DNA of 64,000 bases from Adiantum capillus-veneris. Lineage: Eukaryota > Streptophyta > Polypodiopsida > Polypodiales > Pteridaceae. The notes under the pieces were generated by a model. It was not told where the DNA came from. It saw nothing but the letters and a program-made list of their open reading frames with translations, and did not search any database. The stretch is taken from NCBI GenBank assembly GCA_014529385.2, contig CM043962.1, forward strand, positions 149,784,647 to 149,848,646, read 5' to 3'. The position numbers and the translations under genes are program-made. How positions within the stretch are numbered: position 1 is the stretch's first letter; every line of letters begins with the position of its first letter. Of this stretch, positions 1-61,899 are shown in pieces.

Positions 1-850
1 AACAGCACACGAGGACGTGCGCCAAATTAGGAGGGAAGGAATGTGAGCAGTGGCTAACACATGCTACATCAATTATGCACCAAGCTAGGGATATGCTATT
101 GTGCACAATATTTCCTATTCATTGTATAAGGCATTGGTTTCAGTAGGAGTTTCAAATTGTATAAGCTTATGCTAAAGGGCTCAACTTTATCCCATAGTTG
201 AAGGGCTTGAAGCCCAAAACTATAAAAGAGCCCTATGCTAAATGAGAAGTCATTCTTGGGTGAGCTCTCTTCTTTGTAGAGTGGATGGTCATGAGGCTCA
301 TAGGCTTTCCATGCCCATGTAGCTCTTGATTTCTAATAATTGCACTTTCTTTTTTATTAGTCTTCTTTGTTTTAATTATGTGAAGTGAGATTGTATTAGT
401 TTGATGTTAGATCTCTAATCCATTTTTTAGTTAATCTCTTCTATCCACACCATTGGCCATGGTGTGTGAAGGCTATGCCTTCCCTCTCTTTCTCTCGCTC
501 TACAAGGTGTGTGGTTAGTGTGTGCATATGTAGTAGCATTGAGGCATTGGATTGGAATGGCCACACTAATGCAAAGTAGGTATGTTAATTGCATGCTTGT
601 GTAGTTGTGTGATTAGGAGTTGTGATTAGGGTGATTGATGAGAGGTTAATTTCAATTACATGATTGTGTGCAAAGTGATTAGTAAGTAGGATTGGGTGGT
701 TGATTAGAGGAAGCCCCTTCCATGACTTCTCTCTATGATGGGTAGAAGGATCCCTTGAATCCTCTATTTTAATGCATCCTATGACGTTCGCGCCTCCAAG
801 CGCTAGTAGGATTGCTGATCCACAAAATGATAATTTTATGTGGGTTGCAA
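1..850. other. AT-rich region without a gene; possible LTR remnant
   Basis: No coding stretch is supported here. A TATA-like string (CTATAAAAGAGCCC, near 221-234) follows a small inverted repeat (GGGCTTGAAGCCC, about 207-219). A pyrimidine-rich stretch follows at about 478-500. This is the layout of an LTR promoter, but I could not find matching LTR ends. It may instead be ordinary intergenic DNA. Confidence 0.3.
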
Positions 851-854
851 TTAG

Positions 855-990
855 GCCATTGCTACAAGGCCTCCCTACATACAAATAATTCATTAGATTG
901 TTTTGCTTTGGTTGTTTCTAGTTTATGTGATGAGGAGAAACCTCTTTCTTTTGATGAAGCACATAATTTAAAAAATTGGGTGGTTGCCAT
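855..990 (+). pseudogene. Ty1-copia reverse transcriptase N-terminal fragment
   Basis: The translation LCDEEKPLSFDEAHNLKNWV is closely similar to LCGIEKPLSFDEAQNSKNWM in the copia pol at 5700-5800. This is the stretch just before the RT palm in copia polyproteins. The match stops at about 990, where LTR-like sequence begins, so it is a rearranged fragment and not a start of a gene. Confidence 0.7.
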
Positions 991-1011
991 GCAACACTCT
1001 CAGGGAGATTT

Positions 1012-1246
1012 ATTCACAGCAACACTCCCATGGAGATTTATTACCATATATATGCGGCAATGATGTGTGTGAACACACTTAGGGCTGTTGAGACAATTTT
1101 CCCTCACTAGGAGGTTTTCCCCCGTGCATTGTATACAGTGACTTATCTATCTATTGTGCACTAAACAATATACTCTCTGCCATGTGCCTTGAGCTTCTTC
1201 ATCTTCTCCAAGCTGTGCGTGTTTTCCTGCAACCCTATTTCCAACA
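1012..1246 (+). repeat. Partial copia LTR (3' part)
   Basis: This matches the 3' two-thirds of the LTR at 2614-2981. Shared blocks are the CCTCACTAGGAGG tract, the CTCTCTGC...TGTGCCTTGAG block, and the terminal TTCCAACA. It sits directly against copia RT fragments on both sides and has no PBS after it, so it is a relic joined by rearrangement. Confidence 0.7.
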
Positions 1247-1261
1247 TGTTTTAAGACTTTG

Positions 1262-2600
1262 TGGCATCTCAAGACTTGAATCTTGAGTGAATGGATGTAA
1301 ACACAGCATTCCCTCGCGGTAACTTAGAGGGGGAGATTTACATGCTTCAACCAAAGGGATATGAAGAAAAGGGTAACGAGAAATTGTAAGGTAGATTGAG
1401 AAATTGTTATGTAGATTGAGAAAGAGCTTGTATGGTTTAAAGTAAGCATCAGGACAGTGGCACCAAAAAATCGATGGATGGATGCTAGATCATGGATTCA
1501 AATGATGCAACTCATATCATTATGTATACATATAGAATTTGAGGGATGGGCAATATATCATCCTATACATATAGAATTTGAGGCATGGGCAATATATCAT
1601 CCTAATGTTGTATATTGATGACATGCTAATTGAAAGTTCTAACATGCTGGATATAAGAGAGCTAAAAGAAGAGTTGTCTAAAAAAATTCAATGAAAGATT
1701 TAAGTGTTGCAAAACGGATACTTGGTATGAAACTATCAAGGGACATGTGGAAGAAGACATTAACACTATCTCAGAAGGATTACATCAAGAGGGTACTAGA
1801 AACGTTTGCTATGCAAAATGAAAAACGAGTTTCTACACCTTTGGCTAGTCACTTTAAATCAAACAAAGGTATATGTCCAAAGAGACAAGAGGAGAGTTTA
1901 TGTGTCTAACACTCCATATGCTGTAACGATAGGTTCTTTAATGTGTGGTATGGTCTGGACAAGGCCAAATATTGCACATGCAGTGGGAGTTATGAATAAA
2001 TTCATGGAGTATTCAAGTAAAGAACATTGATGAACTGTGAAATGGATTAGGTATCTAAAAGGGACAACCATAAATGCTTTATGTTTTGGAGTCACTGGCA
2101 TTTTCTTGCAAAGATATGTTGTTGCAGATATGGCAGTTGACAAAGATACTCAAAGAAGCACTAGAGGCCATGCCTTCATCATTGAAGGCACAACAATAAG
2201 TTGGGCTTCAAAGTTGTAGAAAGCGTTATCGCTACCTACCACAAAAGCACAATATGTATCTCGTAATGCGGCTAGCAAAGAGATTTTGTGACTTCAGAGA
2301 TTTTGGGAGGAGCTTGGATAAAAGCAAGGCAATTGTGTCTTGTATAATGATAGTCAAAGTGCCATTCCCTTTGCAAAGAATTCAACCTTTCACTCGAGAA
2401 CAAATCATATAGAAGTGAGGTATCACTTCATTCGTACCAAGGAACAACTAAAGCTTGGAAAGGTACACATAGTCTAGAATCCTACAGACATATTAACAAA
2501 AGTTAACAAGGAGAAGTTTAGCTTTTTCTCATCTTCAATAGGTATTCAAGGATAAGAAGCCAAAACAAAAATCAATCACATGTTTGGTGGAGATAAGTCT
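1262..2600 (+). pseudogene. Ty1-copia reverse transcriptase and RNase H, broken
   Basis: Pieces of a copia pol C-terminus can be read in shifting frames. They include DVNTAFPRGNLEGEIYM (RT), KSLYGLK, MLYIDDMLIE (the YVDD-type catalytic motif), AKRILGMKLSRD, TRPNIAHAVGVMNKFM, and the RNase H region with ADMAVDKDTQRSTRG and NDSQSAI. Stops and frameshifts break it at several points (about 1388, 1460, 1690, 1908, 2030, 2218, 2290). It ends just before the polypurine tract and LTR at 2603-2981, the correct order for the 3' half of a + strand copia element. Confidence 0.85.
1529..1606 (+). repeat. 39-bp tandem duplication inside copia RT
   Basis: The unit beginning CATATAGAATTTGAGG occurs twice in a row (starts 1529 and 1568) with one clear base difference. 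A 39-bp insertion keeps the frame length but duplicates 13 codons next to the catalytic motif, so it adds to the damage of this copy. Confidence 0.85.
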
Positions 2601-2602
2601 CT

Positions 2603-2613
2603 AAGTGGGAGAT
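2603..2613 (+). other. Polypurine tract of copia element
   Basis: The purine-rich AAGTGGGAGAT lies directly before the TGTTAAG start of the LTR at 2614. This is the expected plus-strand primer position for a + strand copia element. Confidence 0.7.
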
Positions 2614-2981
2614 TGTTAAGTATGGAGCTTGATTTACCCTTGTAATTCATTTTAGAAACACGGATGTGTAAGGCCCCCATTATGAGGAGAAGCCATCGTG
2701 TGTGAGAAAAATCACTCGCCAAAAAACCAAAAGTTCATCTCACTGGAATATTCTTATTACCATACATGTGGTACCAATGTGTGTGAACTCATTTAGGACC
2801 GCCGGGCCATTTTTTTCCTCACTAGGAGGTTTTTTCCCTCGGTCATTGTATATACGCCCATCACGCTAGGGCTATCTTATCTTTCCATTGCACACTAAGT
2901 AATACACTCTCTGCTGTGTGCCTTGAGGTTCTTTCGTCTTCTCCAAGTTGTGCGTGTTTTCTTGCAACCCTAATTCCAACA
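2614..2981 (+). repeat. Ty1-copia LTR (368 bp), shared by two elements
   Basis: It starts TGTTAAG and ends CCAACA. The left side has a polypurine tract and a copia RNase H, as for a 3' LTR. The right side has a primer binding site and gag, as for a 5' LTR. The arrangement is element-LTR-element, as produced by recombination or tandem insertion. The 3' part is also found at 1012-1246. Confidence 0.85.
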
Positions 2982-2982
2982 A

Positions 2983-2996
2983 TTGGTATCATAGCA
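2983..2996 (+). other. Primer binding site (initiator tRNA-Met type)
   Basis: TGGTATCATAGCAG lies one base after the LTR end. It matches the usual plant tRNA-iMet primer site TGGTATCAGAGC with one base changed. Confidence 0.85.
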
Positions 2997-3063
2997 GGTT
3001 GCGTCCTTCCGGGCTTAGTGGCCAGCAACTCTAGCACATGCCTGCTCATTTTCTCCAATTTCC

Positions 3064-3900
3064 ATGAACTTTAGTGAGCATCAAGAGGTTGAAAAATACT
3101 TTGGGAAAGCTAGTAGAGCTTGGTCTGCTCAGATTTCTTATTCGGGCTCATTTCGGCCTCCGTTTCCACCACACGCAGTACCGCATAGGCTATTTTGTCA
3201 TTTCAAGCAAATTTTTTGTCAGTGCCATTTTTTGTATAGTTGCGCAAGCTTGTTGGGATGTAAAAGATGCACAAGCTCATGCTTGATTGCATTGTGTGTG
3301 AAGCACGCTATTACTCCTCATATTTGTTCACCAAAATCTGCAAAATAGGCTTGGATATTTTGGCCAGTCTTTATGCAAGTCGTAATGAGGGAAAAATTGC
3401 ATTGTTGCGGAAAAAGCTAGAGTCAAAGATTATGCATGAGGAAGATGAGATGGACACTTTCCTTGGTGGTGTCAAGGATATCAATGAGCAACTTATTTCT
3501 GCAGGTCATTTCTGACAATTTCCTTGTGCAGACTTTTCTTGATGCTTTGCCAGATTCTTATCAGACTTTTGCTAGTACTTGAAGACTTATGAGCCAAGGA
3601 AATCTAGAAGTTGTCAAGTTTGACGCATTATGCGTATTGCTGTTGCAAGTGTCACTTTCCAAAAAAAAAAGGGCTAAACAACGTGCAATTAAACATGCCT
3701 TTATTGCTGCTCAAACAAAAGGTGGTAGCAATAATGTAGCCACTTCTCATGGTTCTTCTACGAGTAGTAAATCACCTATTCCTAATGCTTTTGCTCGCAG
3801 CAATTCATCTAGGAATTTTGGTGAAAAGGGCAAAAAGAAGATGCGTTGCCAGTATTGTAGAGCTAAGGATCACTTGATCAAGTAGTGTTCGAAATTAAAG
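3064..3900 (+). pseudogene. Copia gag (UBN2-type) with zinc knuckle, broken
   Basis: Gag packages the element RNA in cytoplasmic particles. The N-terminus (HQEVEKYFGK) is followed by a UBN2 capsid segment (LYASRNEGKIALLRKKLESK and VKDINEQLISAG, 3370-3510) and SYQTF..RLMSQGNLEVVKF. Near the end is a zinc knuckle, CQYCRAKDHLIK-stop-C (3847-3888), a CX2CX4HX4C pattern with a TAG just before the last Cys. Frameshifts lie near 3290 and 3515. The family is clear but the copy cannot be functional. Confidence 0.85.
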
Positions 3901-4049
3901 GCAAAAGAGACTAAGAAGAAAGAGGCTAGATCCACTATAAGTGCAGTTATTATTGAGTCTTCTGTGAAAGGAGATTGTGATGCAATGTTGATGTAGAATG
4001 GGCCTTTAGTGCAGAGTGCACTTATGATCCTTTTGTCCATTATGCATGT

Positions 4050-5400
4050 ATGTCAATTGCTATAGATGCTCATATGTGGTACTTTGACAGTGGTGCTACA
4101 AAGCACATTACCTCTCATCGGACTTGTTTACCTCTCTCGAGGATATCCCTCATGGGAATTTAGTCAATTGTGCCAACAATGCCTCTTATCCGGTCAAGGG
4201 AGTTGGAAGATTGTGCTAATTTCTGCGAATGGTAGTTCTTTCACACTTGTTGATGCATTGTATGTATCTGGGGTCAAGAAGAATATTTTGTATGTATATG
4301 CACTTGCTAGACTTGGTCTTGTTGTGAAATTTGTGAATGACATATGTACAGTTCATGATCGCAGTTTTGGTAATGAGATTGTTGGATTGGGCATTTTATG
4401 TCGTGGGCTGTATAAGCTCACTTTGTATGATAAGTGTGGGCAAAATTTTGCAAATGCAGTTGTGGATTTTAAGGCTATTTTAGATGCAACATTTTGGCAT
4501 GCACGTTTTGGGCATCTGAATTTTGCTAGTTTGCTGCGTTTGCAAAAATTTGATATGGTTGCTTCTTTGCCACCTCTTGAAGAACCTGTCAAACATGTTT
4601 GTGAAGGCTGTATTTTTGGTAAGATGCAGCGTTCGAAGTTTCCAAAGGATGGTTCAGTGAGGGCCACACGTAGGTTGCAGCTTGTGCATAGGGATGTTTG
4701 TGGGCCAATGGAAACTCCATCCCTGGGCAATTACCTTTACTTCGTGACTTTCATTGTTGATTACTCTAGGCATGCATGGGTGTATCCGCTTAAAGCAAAG
4801 TCCGAAGTGTTTATGTGCCTCAAACAATTTATGGCTATGGCTGAAAATGTCTCAAAATGTACTGTGGGCACCCTCCGTTGCGATCGAGGCCCTCCATTGC
4901 GATCGAGGGGGGGAGTATATGTCTCATGAATTTAATGCATTTTTGGCTAGTCGTGGGATAAAACACCAATGTACAGTGCCGTATACACCTCAACAAAATG
5001 GTGTTGCTGAGAGCAAAAACAGGTCATTTACGAAAATGGCACGATGTATGGTCAAAAGTCAAGCTTTGTCGCATTTGTTTTGGCTTGAGGGTATCATGTG
5101 TTCCACTTATGTACTTAACATGTGTCCTACAAAAGCTTTGTAGTGTATGACTCCATATGAAACATGGCATGATAGAAAGCCTTCTATTGAGCACATGCGT
5201 GTTTTTGGTTGTTTGGCTTATGCTTTAAGGCGCCACAAACACAATGCAAAAAATTGGATGATAAGGCTGTCAAATGTATTTTTGTTGGTTATAGTGCTGA
5301 AAGCAAAGGTTACATGTTGTATCATCTTCAAACAAAGCATATCTTGGTCTCACGGTATGTTGTGTTTGTGGAAGATTCTATCAGCCCTTGATGTCATGTA
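4050..5400 (+). pseudogene. Copia protease and integrase, broken
   Basis: WYFDSGATKHIT (about 4075-4110) is the aspartic protease active site (DSG). A frame change puts the following part in the frame that starts at 4066. The GAG-pre-integrase zinc region is FWHARFGHLN...HVCEGC (4490-4620). Integrase core pieces are VHRDVCGPM, then RCDRGGEYM (4885-4925) and TPQQNGVAE (4987-5013). A TAG follows TKAL (5142) and a frameshift lies near 5230. A 19-bp duplication at 4871-4908 breaks the frame inside the core. Confidence 0.88.
4871..4908 (+). repeat. 19-bp tandem duplication in integrase core
   Basis: CCCTCCGTTGCGATCGAGG is followed directly by the same 19 bases with one change. The copy covers the RCDRGG codons around the second catalytic Asp region and shifts the frame by one, which ends the upstream ORF at 4929. 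Confidence 0.9.
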
Positions 5401-6972
5401 CTAGAGACAATAATGTAAGACCACAAGACATGTATGACACTTTGTTGCCTCTTTTCAGTGGTGGAAGCTCGAATGTAAACACCAATGAGGTGAATGTACA
5501 GCCTATGGTGGTTTCTGAAATTGTTACAGATCAGCTTATTACCGATGCAGATGTACATGATGTACTTGATGAGGGAAGGGCTGAGAATGAGCAGGCTAGA
5601 GGTATGCCAAAATGGCTGGTGCATACGTTGCGTGACATTAAATTGGATGCACCTTTGTTTAGTCAAACTTGTTCAGGTTCTTGCCATGCATCTTATGCAT
5701 CAGATTGTTATGCTTTGGCTGTGTCTAGCTTATGTGGTATTGAGAAACCTCTGTCTTTTGATGAAGCACAAAATTCAAAGAATTGGATGGCTACCATGCA
5801 ATTAGAATATGATGCACTTATAGAAAATGACACATGGACTTTATGTGATTTGCCTCCTGGAAAAAAGGCCATTAGTACGAAGCGGGTTTATAAGTTGAGA
5901 TTGGTCGCTATAAGACTCAACTTGTTGCAAAGGGTTATACATAGCAAAAAGGCATAGATTATGAAGAGACTTTTGCTCCCACTTGTCATATGACTAATGT
6001 GCATTTTCTATGTGCATTGGCTGCTCATTTTGGTTGGGACGTACATCAGTCAGACATTGTTACTGTTTTCTTCAATGGTGACATATTTGAGGAAGTTTAT
6101 GTAACGTAGCCTCACGGTTTTGTCAAGAAGGACAAAGAGGATAAAGTGTGCAAATGTAAGAAATCTTTGTATGGGTTGAAGCAATCTCCTCGTGATTGGT
6201 ATGAGAAAGATGATACTCATTTTGTCAAACGAGGCTTTTGTAACATCCCAACAGAAAGCACGTTGAATGTAAAGCGTGAGGGTGATGTACTTCTCATTGT
6301 CGTTTTTTATGTGAATGATTTGTTGATCACTGGACCAAAGGAGAGACATGTTGCTAAAATTAAGGTTGATTTGAATGCTACTTTCAAGATGAAATATTTG
6401 GGGTTGTTGCATCATTACCTAAGCATACAATTTAAGCAGCGTGATGGTGGTCTTTCCTTTTGTCAGACAAGTTACATAGAGAGATTGCTATGTAAGTTTG
6501 GACTTGAGGATTGCAAAACTATTGCCATTCCCATGGAAACAGGTTTGAAATTGAGTCTTCATGATGGTGGTGATCCTCTCGATGTCACTCTTTACAAAAC
6601 TACCGGATGCCTCATTTATGTATGCAACACGAGGCCGCATATCAGTTTACAGTCTCACATGTCAGCAGATTTATGCATAGCCCAGGGTCTAATCATTGCC
6701 AGGCTGCCAAATGCATAGTTCACTACTTGAGTGGCACTTTGCATCTTGGGTTGTTTTATCCCAAGGGAGGATCATTGCCGCCAAATTTACATGCTTTTTT
6801 GAACTCGTATTGGGCTGGTTTTTTTGACACGCGAGTGTCCACAAAAGGTTTTTGTTTCATGCTTGGCAGTTCATGTATATCATTTATCGTGGCCACTTCT
6901 AGTTGTGAGGATGAGTACATGGCAGTCTTTATAGCTACGGTTGAGTGTGTGGCTCAGACGCCTTATGGCTGA
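5388..6972 (+). pseudogene. Copia reverse transcriptase and RNase H, broken
   Basis: The RT begins EKPLSFDEAQNSKNWM (about 5745) and continues NDTWTLCDLPPGKKAI, DYEETFAP, KKSLYGLKQSPRDWY, and FYVNDLLITG (6301-6330). The last is the YVDD motif with the first Asp replaced by Asn (AAT), which would abolish catalysis. It goes on MKYLGLLHHYLSIQF, a TRPHIS block, and an RNase H-like end (STKGFCFMLGSSCISF). Frameshifts near 5905 and 6650 and a TAG near 6108 add to the damage. Confidence 0.88.
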
Positions 6973-7499
6973 TTTAGGTGTTGGACAGGAAAGTAAGCTT
7001 GGAGAAGATAAAGTATGAAAATAAGGACACAATGCTCGGGACACACATGTTGATGTATATCATTGATCCAAGCGACGGTCTTTGGCTTGATGTTGACTGG
7101 TTCAAGAATGTCATTGAGCTTGGTAATTGCTTCTTCAAGGGTGTCCTCAACGGTGCACCACGAGGAGGGGAGCCCACCTATGTGGACCTTGAGGGCACTC
7201 TCTTCTTGGAGTCTTGAATCGCAGAGCTCCTTTGTTACACAAGTCTTCACTTGGGTGATGGTTGCTGAGTGAGCTTGGCTAACCTTTGCCTCAACCTCCT
7301 TTACCTGGTCGGTGGCGAGGTCAACCATGGAATTGAAACGTTCTTCTAACTTGCTGAGGTGAGTTTTGACTTCAAAATTCTCTTCCATGACTTGATCGAG
7401 AGCTGCTTGAAGGTGAGTAATGTGATCGAGTTTGGTAGGGGCTGCTAGCATCATTGCAAAACTCGATCTTGTTCTGGCAGGTGTCTTTGGGGTACTCAT
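6963..7499 (-). CDS. Unidentified ORF, helical/coiled-coil rich (178 aa)
   Basis: I do not recognise this protein. It starts MSTPKTPARTRSSFAMM and has a long heptad-like stretch (residues about 27-80: LQAALDQVMEENFEVK, LSKLEERF) and then SALKVHIGGLP and a TLEEAITKLN segment. This resembles an N-terminal coiled coil of a gag or LINE ORF1 protein, but no capsid or zinc knuckle is present. It abuts the broken copia end at about 6985, so its 3' part may be an artefact of the junction. It could be a transposon remnant or chance. Confidence 0.35.
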   Translation of the reverse strand: MSTPKTPARTRSSFAMMLAAPTKLDHITHLQAALDQVMEENFEVKTHLSKLEERFNSMVDLATDQVKEVEAKVSQAHSATITQVKTCVTKELCDSRLQEESALKVHIGGLPSSWCTVEDTLEEAITKLNDILEPVNIKPKTVAWINDIHQHVCPEHCVLIFILYLLQAYFPVQHLNQP

Positions 7500-7953
7500 C
7501 TCTATGCTTGAGAAGGTCTAGAGATCTAAGAGGAGCTTAAATGAAACCCTAAAGGAACCACTGACATGTTCAAGAAGACGAGAGAACAACAAAAATAAAT
7601 AAAAGATGTAAACAACATTTGGATTGGCTGAGGGGAGCATTATCGAAGCATCGTACGATGAACCCTGTGCAGAACAAGAAATGCACTGGGGCGAGCCTAC
7701 AAGACTACCTCTATGGGGCGACAAAGATCATGAACTACTTTAGAGCTACTACAAAAAACAGGTCACGAACTGCTGCTGACCTTCTATCGAAGACCTACTG
7801 TGATAAAACAGGCCATGAACTGCTCTAGACTGGCTGCGGAGGGCCTCAACCACGTATGTGGGCTTGTGTAGGGCAGGACTGGGTCCTAACGTCCTCCCAC
7901 AGGGCCGCCCTTCGCCTAGGGGAGGACCGCCTCAAAGAGCTGCTCGCAAATCC

Positions 7954-7954
<1 letters not shown>

Positions 7955-7999
<45 letters not shown>
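7955..7999. repeat. (GA)n microsatellite, about 45 bp
   Basis: Uninterrupted GA dinucleotides. Any ORF through it gives an Arg-Glu repeat and is not a gene. Confidence 0.98.
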
Positions 8000-8002
<3 letters not shown>

Positions 8003-8029
8003 TATTATCGTCCTCAGAGGTCAAATATG

Positions 8030-9150
8030 ACCTATGGGGCCAAAGATACATGTAATGTAGTATGTATGGGACTAATAAGTGATTCTCGATGCTCCAGGAT
8101 TGTGGTGATGAGAGTCACAATGGAGAGCGCACACTACTAAACTAAGAGAGGAAAGTGTGTAGGTCTAAGTCATGGTTGAAAATGTGAGGGAAGCAAGTTT
8201 GAATGTGAGAAAAAGCTGAGCACTCTAGTAGTGTGTAGTACTTAGACTCTCGAACTTGCAGTGAACATAATGTACATAGTCTATTTGACTCTTCTCCATT
8301 GCCCCAACGCTCCGTCTCGCATCGAAGGGAGTGGGAGCTAAGTTGAATGGCTGCAATGGTGTGTATCACCGACGAGGGGATAGGCTTAAGATATAAAGGT
8401 GAGTACGGTTACCTTGTTTGGCTAAGAACATGGTTTTGTAGCTGGGGGCAAATGGGTGGTGTCACATATGAAGCGACCCATCGCATTCCTCCCAAGCGGT
8501 AATACATTGGCGTTGTAGAAAATCTTCATTCACTTGGGAGTCTATTGAGGAGCTATTGAGGCATCACGCAGCAAGTGTAATGCATCCCATCTCCCAAACC
8601 ACTTCTTTATGTCTTGCATCCATCCCATGCTCAAGATTTTGCTTTTATGAGTCTTTTGAACTTTTTTGCTTGCTTCCCATGCAATTGTAGGAAGTCGATG
8701 TGAGGGGTTTTGACACATCTTTATCATGTACTCCACAACCTTTTCCATATCCATAACCTCAATTGGAAGAGCTCCCGACTCAAGAAGTAGGAGCATATAT
8801 GGTGTTTGTGTCTTAACTTGGAGAAAGTTTGTAAGAAAACGGTTTTGGACATTCTCAAACTCTTTCCATGTAGATTTTGAGATGCTCCCATCCCACACTT
8901 CAACTCCATAAAGAAGAACGAATGTCATCAATGTCTTAAGAACCCAACATTTGACATCCCCCGCATTGCACATGTTCACAAGTGCATAGTACGCTCTTTT
9001 CCTAGCTTCCAAACGATGCATAACACATTCCTGCCCCTTGTGATTGGTCGGAATCTCAAGGCCAAGGTACTTAAAGCTCTCAACAACTTTGTTGAGAGAG
9101 CGTTATATAGTCTCTGTTAATGATGCCCCCATGGTGCACATGAGTGTATT
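8030..9150 (-). pseudogene. LINE (non-LTR) reverse transcriptase C-terminus, 5' truncated
   Basis: Read on the - strand, a LINE ORF2 C-terminus appears. It has a poorly kept KYLGLEIPTNH-like stretch near 9050-9080, HRLEARKRAYYALVNMCNAG, LLYGVEVWDGSISKSTWKEF, then SHRLPTIAWEASKKVQKTHK and GWMQDIKKWFGRWD (to 8542). The end has a Cys-rich tail, RCETERW..RLCTLC (8250-8330), and PHIF. This is the RT thumb/connection and final zinc-finger region of plant LINEs. The palm domain, endonuclease and ORF1 are absent, so it is a normal 5'-truncated insertion that has since decayed. Confidence 0.85.
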
Positions 9151-10000
9151 CAATGGGTCGTGGTCCTCATTCTTGCTGTGCTGATGTTATTTTTATTAGA
9201 TGGTTAGAGAAACTTATTGATACATTGGTCAAAGATTGTCTACCATAACGGAGAATCAATTGTATAATTGGTATTACATACTGGGTACAAAAAAAAAGCT
9301 AAAATTTTCCACTTTGGAGGGAAGGATCGTGTTAAATGCTGCAACAATGCAAGGCTACATAGTAGTTTTGCTAAATGTCATAGATAATAGACGCAAAGCG
9401 TCAAAAAATGATGTTGCAAGGTTCAAAACGACAAGACAAAAATCAAGAGAGCTAGCTTGCACCTTTGTATAAGTAAATGAATAATGGTACTTGCCAATTT
9501 AATGAGGGCAAATTGAAGTTGGTGAAGGCTGTGACGACAACATAGGCAGAGCATGAGAAGTACATACAAAAAATGGGAAAGTACGTGAAGTGGGGGGATT
9601 TTTCGTCCGCCGATTGGCACTCTTTGTGGGTCACGTGAGCGATGTCTCATACATTGGGATTGTGGGCTTTGGTAGCCCATGAGAGCTTTGAGTAGAGGCT
9701 AAACTAGGGTCTCCATTTTGCCTCCTTGGTAGAATTAACAGTCCATATCAGTTTATACAATCCAAAAAGAAAATTTGAAAAATTGAGCTAATTTTTAATT
9801 TTTTACGCTCAAAATCTATGTGGGATTCTCTCAACTGGCATTTTTGGTTTTCACAGCGGCACGATTGTAAGCTGAGACACACTTTTCCAGAACACTGATC
9901 ACTATCACTAGAGGTCGATCCCTAGGGTCTCAGATTTTAATAAATTAGATTATTCTTCATTGCAGGTAGCACTTATTCAATTTCGAGAGGGGAGGAGTCT
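9150..10000. other. No transposon recognised; 5' flank of the DDA1/SAP-type gene
   Basis: No coding sequence is supported. The stretch 9740-9960 is AT-rich. TATTCTTCATTGCAG at 9949-9963 would serve as a splice acceptor if there is a 5'-UTR intron. The frame upstream of the ATG at 10001 stays open to at least about 9950, so a longer N-terminus cannot be excluded. Confidence 0.4.
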
Positions 10001-61112
<51,112 letters not shown>

Positions 61113-61890
61113 GTATATTTTAAGAGGTCAACATTTAGATGTCTGCTCAAACTAATGCATCATACTTCTGTGTGGGAAGAGTGTAGGTAAAGCTAAAGAG
61201 GTCAAATATATGAAATGTCACAGCAAACGTTTGGTTTGCTCTGATTTAAGGAAGTGTTCTACTTGATGGGAGATGACATATGACCTTGGAGTGTGCTGAC
61301 AATTACTGTTTTCATAGCCAGCGGTTTGCTTACTTTTCTTACTTTCGTGATATTCGACTGTTCTTCATTATAAAACAGCATGTAGGAGTTCAGTCTTATC
61401 ATGACCTCTTAGCAGGTATTTGAGAAATTTTACTGAACACACATTTATGCCTAAGCTTTGAGCTACTGCGGGCACCTGCCAAAAGCATGTTATCACAATT
61501 AAGTCACAGTATTCAATTTAAAGAGCTGGCTAAGGCACACACTAGGTAGGCATTGAATACTATGTAAGGGGTTATTCTAGACTTATCAGTGCATGGGAAC
61601 TATCCCAGTTGATTTAATCAACATAGGCACTCATACCCAAGACCCCCCGGGCTCCATCACTGATGTATTAGAGTGAGGTCAATCATTTTTCTCTCACTAT
61701 TGTCTGGACGGTTGTTTTTATAATTCAAGATCACAAACGCATATTGGCTGCAAAACTGGAATTGAGGATGAAGCTCGAGGATGTTTTTAGAAATTGTACA
61801 AAGAGAAGAAGTGTTCTCCAAGCTTGTCAATTAAAGACCTCTGGGCTGCCACTGCTATTGCCATTGAACCTTTATTTGATGAGGACATCA
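61113..61890. other. Intron 5 start; one unassigned coding-like stretch
   Basis: After the donor at 61113 I see no exon completing the SAP motif. At 61787-61894 a frame reads KLYKEKKCSPSLSIKDLWAA then TAIAIEPLFDEDIKF-stop, after a TTTTTAG. It looks protein-like but does not continue a SAP helix, and I do not recognise it. Confidence 0.4.
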
Positions 61891-61899
61891 AGTTTTGAG

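Larger units (their letters stand above)
2614..6985 (+). mobile_element. Ty1-copia retrotransposon, 3' LTR missing, degenerate
   Basis: The order is LTR, PBS, gag with zinc knuckle, protease, integrase, RT and RNase H, which is the copia order. The coding region is broken by several frameshifts and stops. The sequence leaves the RNase H region at about 6975 without a polypurine tract or 3' LTR and joins unrelated sequence, so the element was cut or was invaded. Confidence 0.85.

Noticed and set aside
7856-8140. 94-aa open frame with an Arg-Glu repeat
   Set aside because: It is only the GA microsatellite read in frame; no start context, family or partner.
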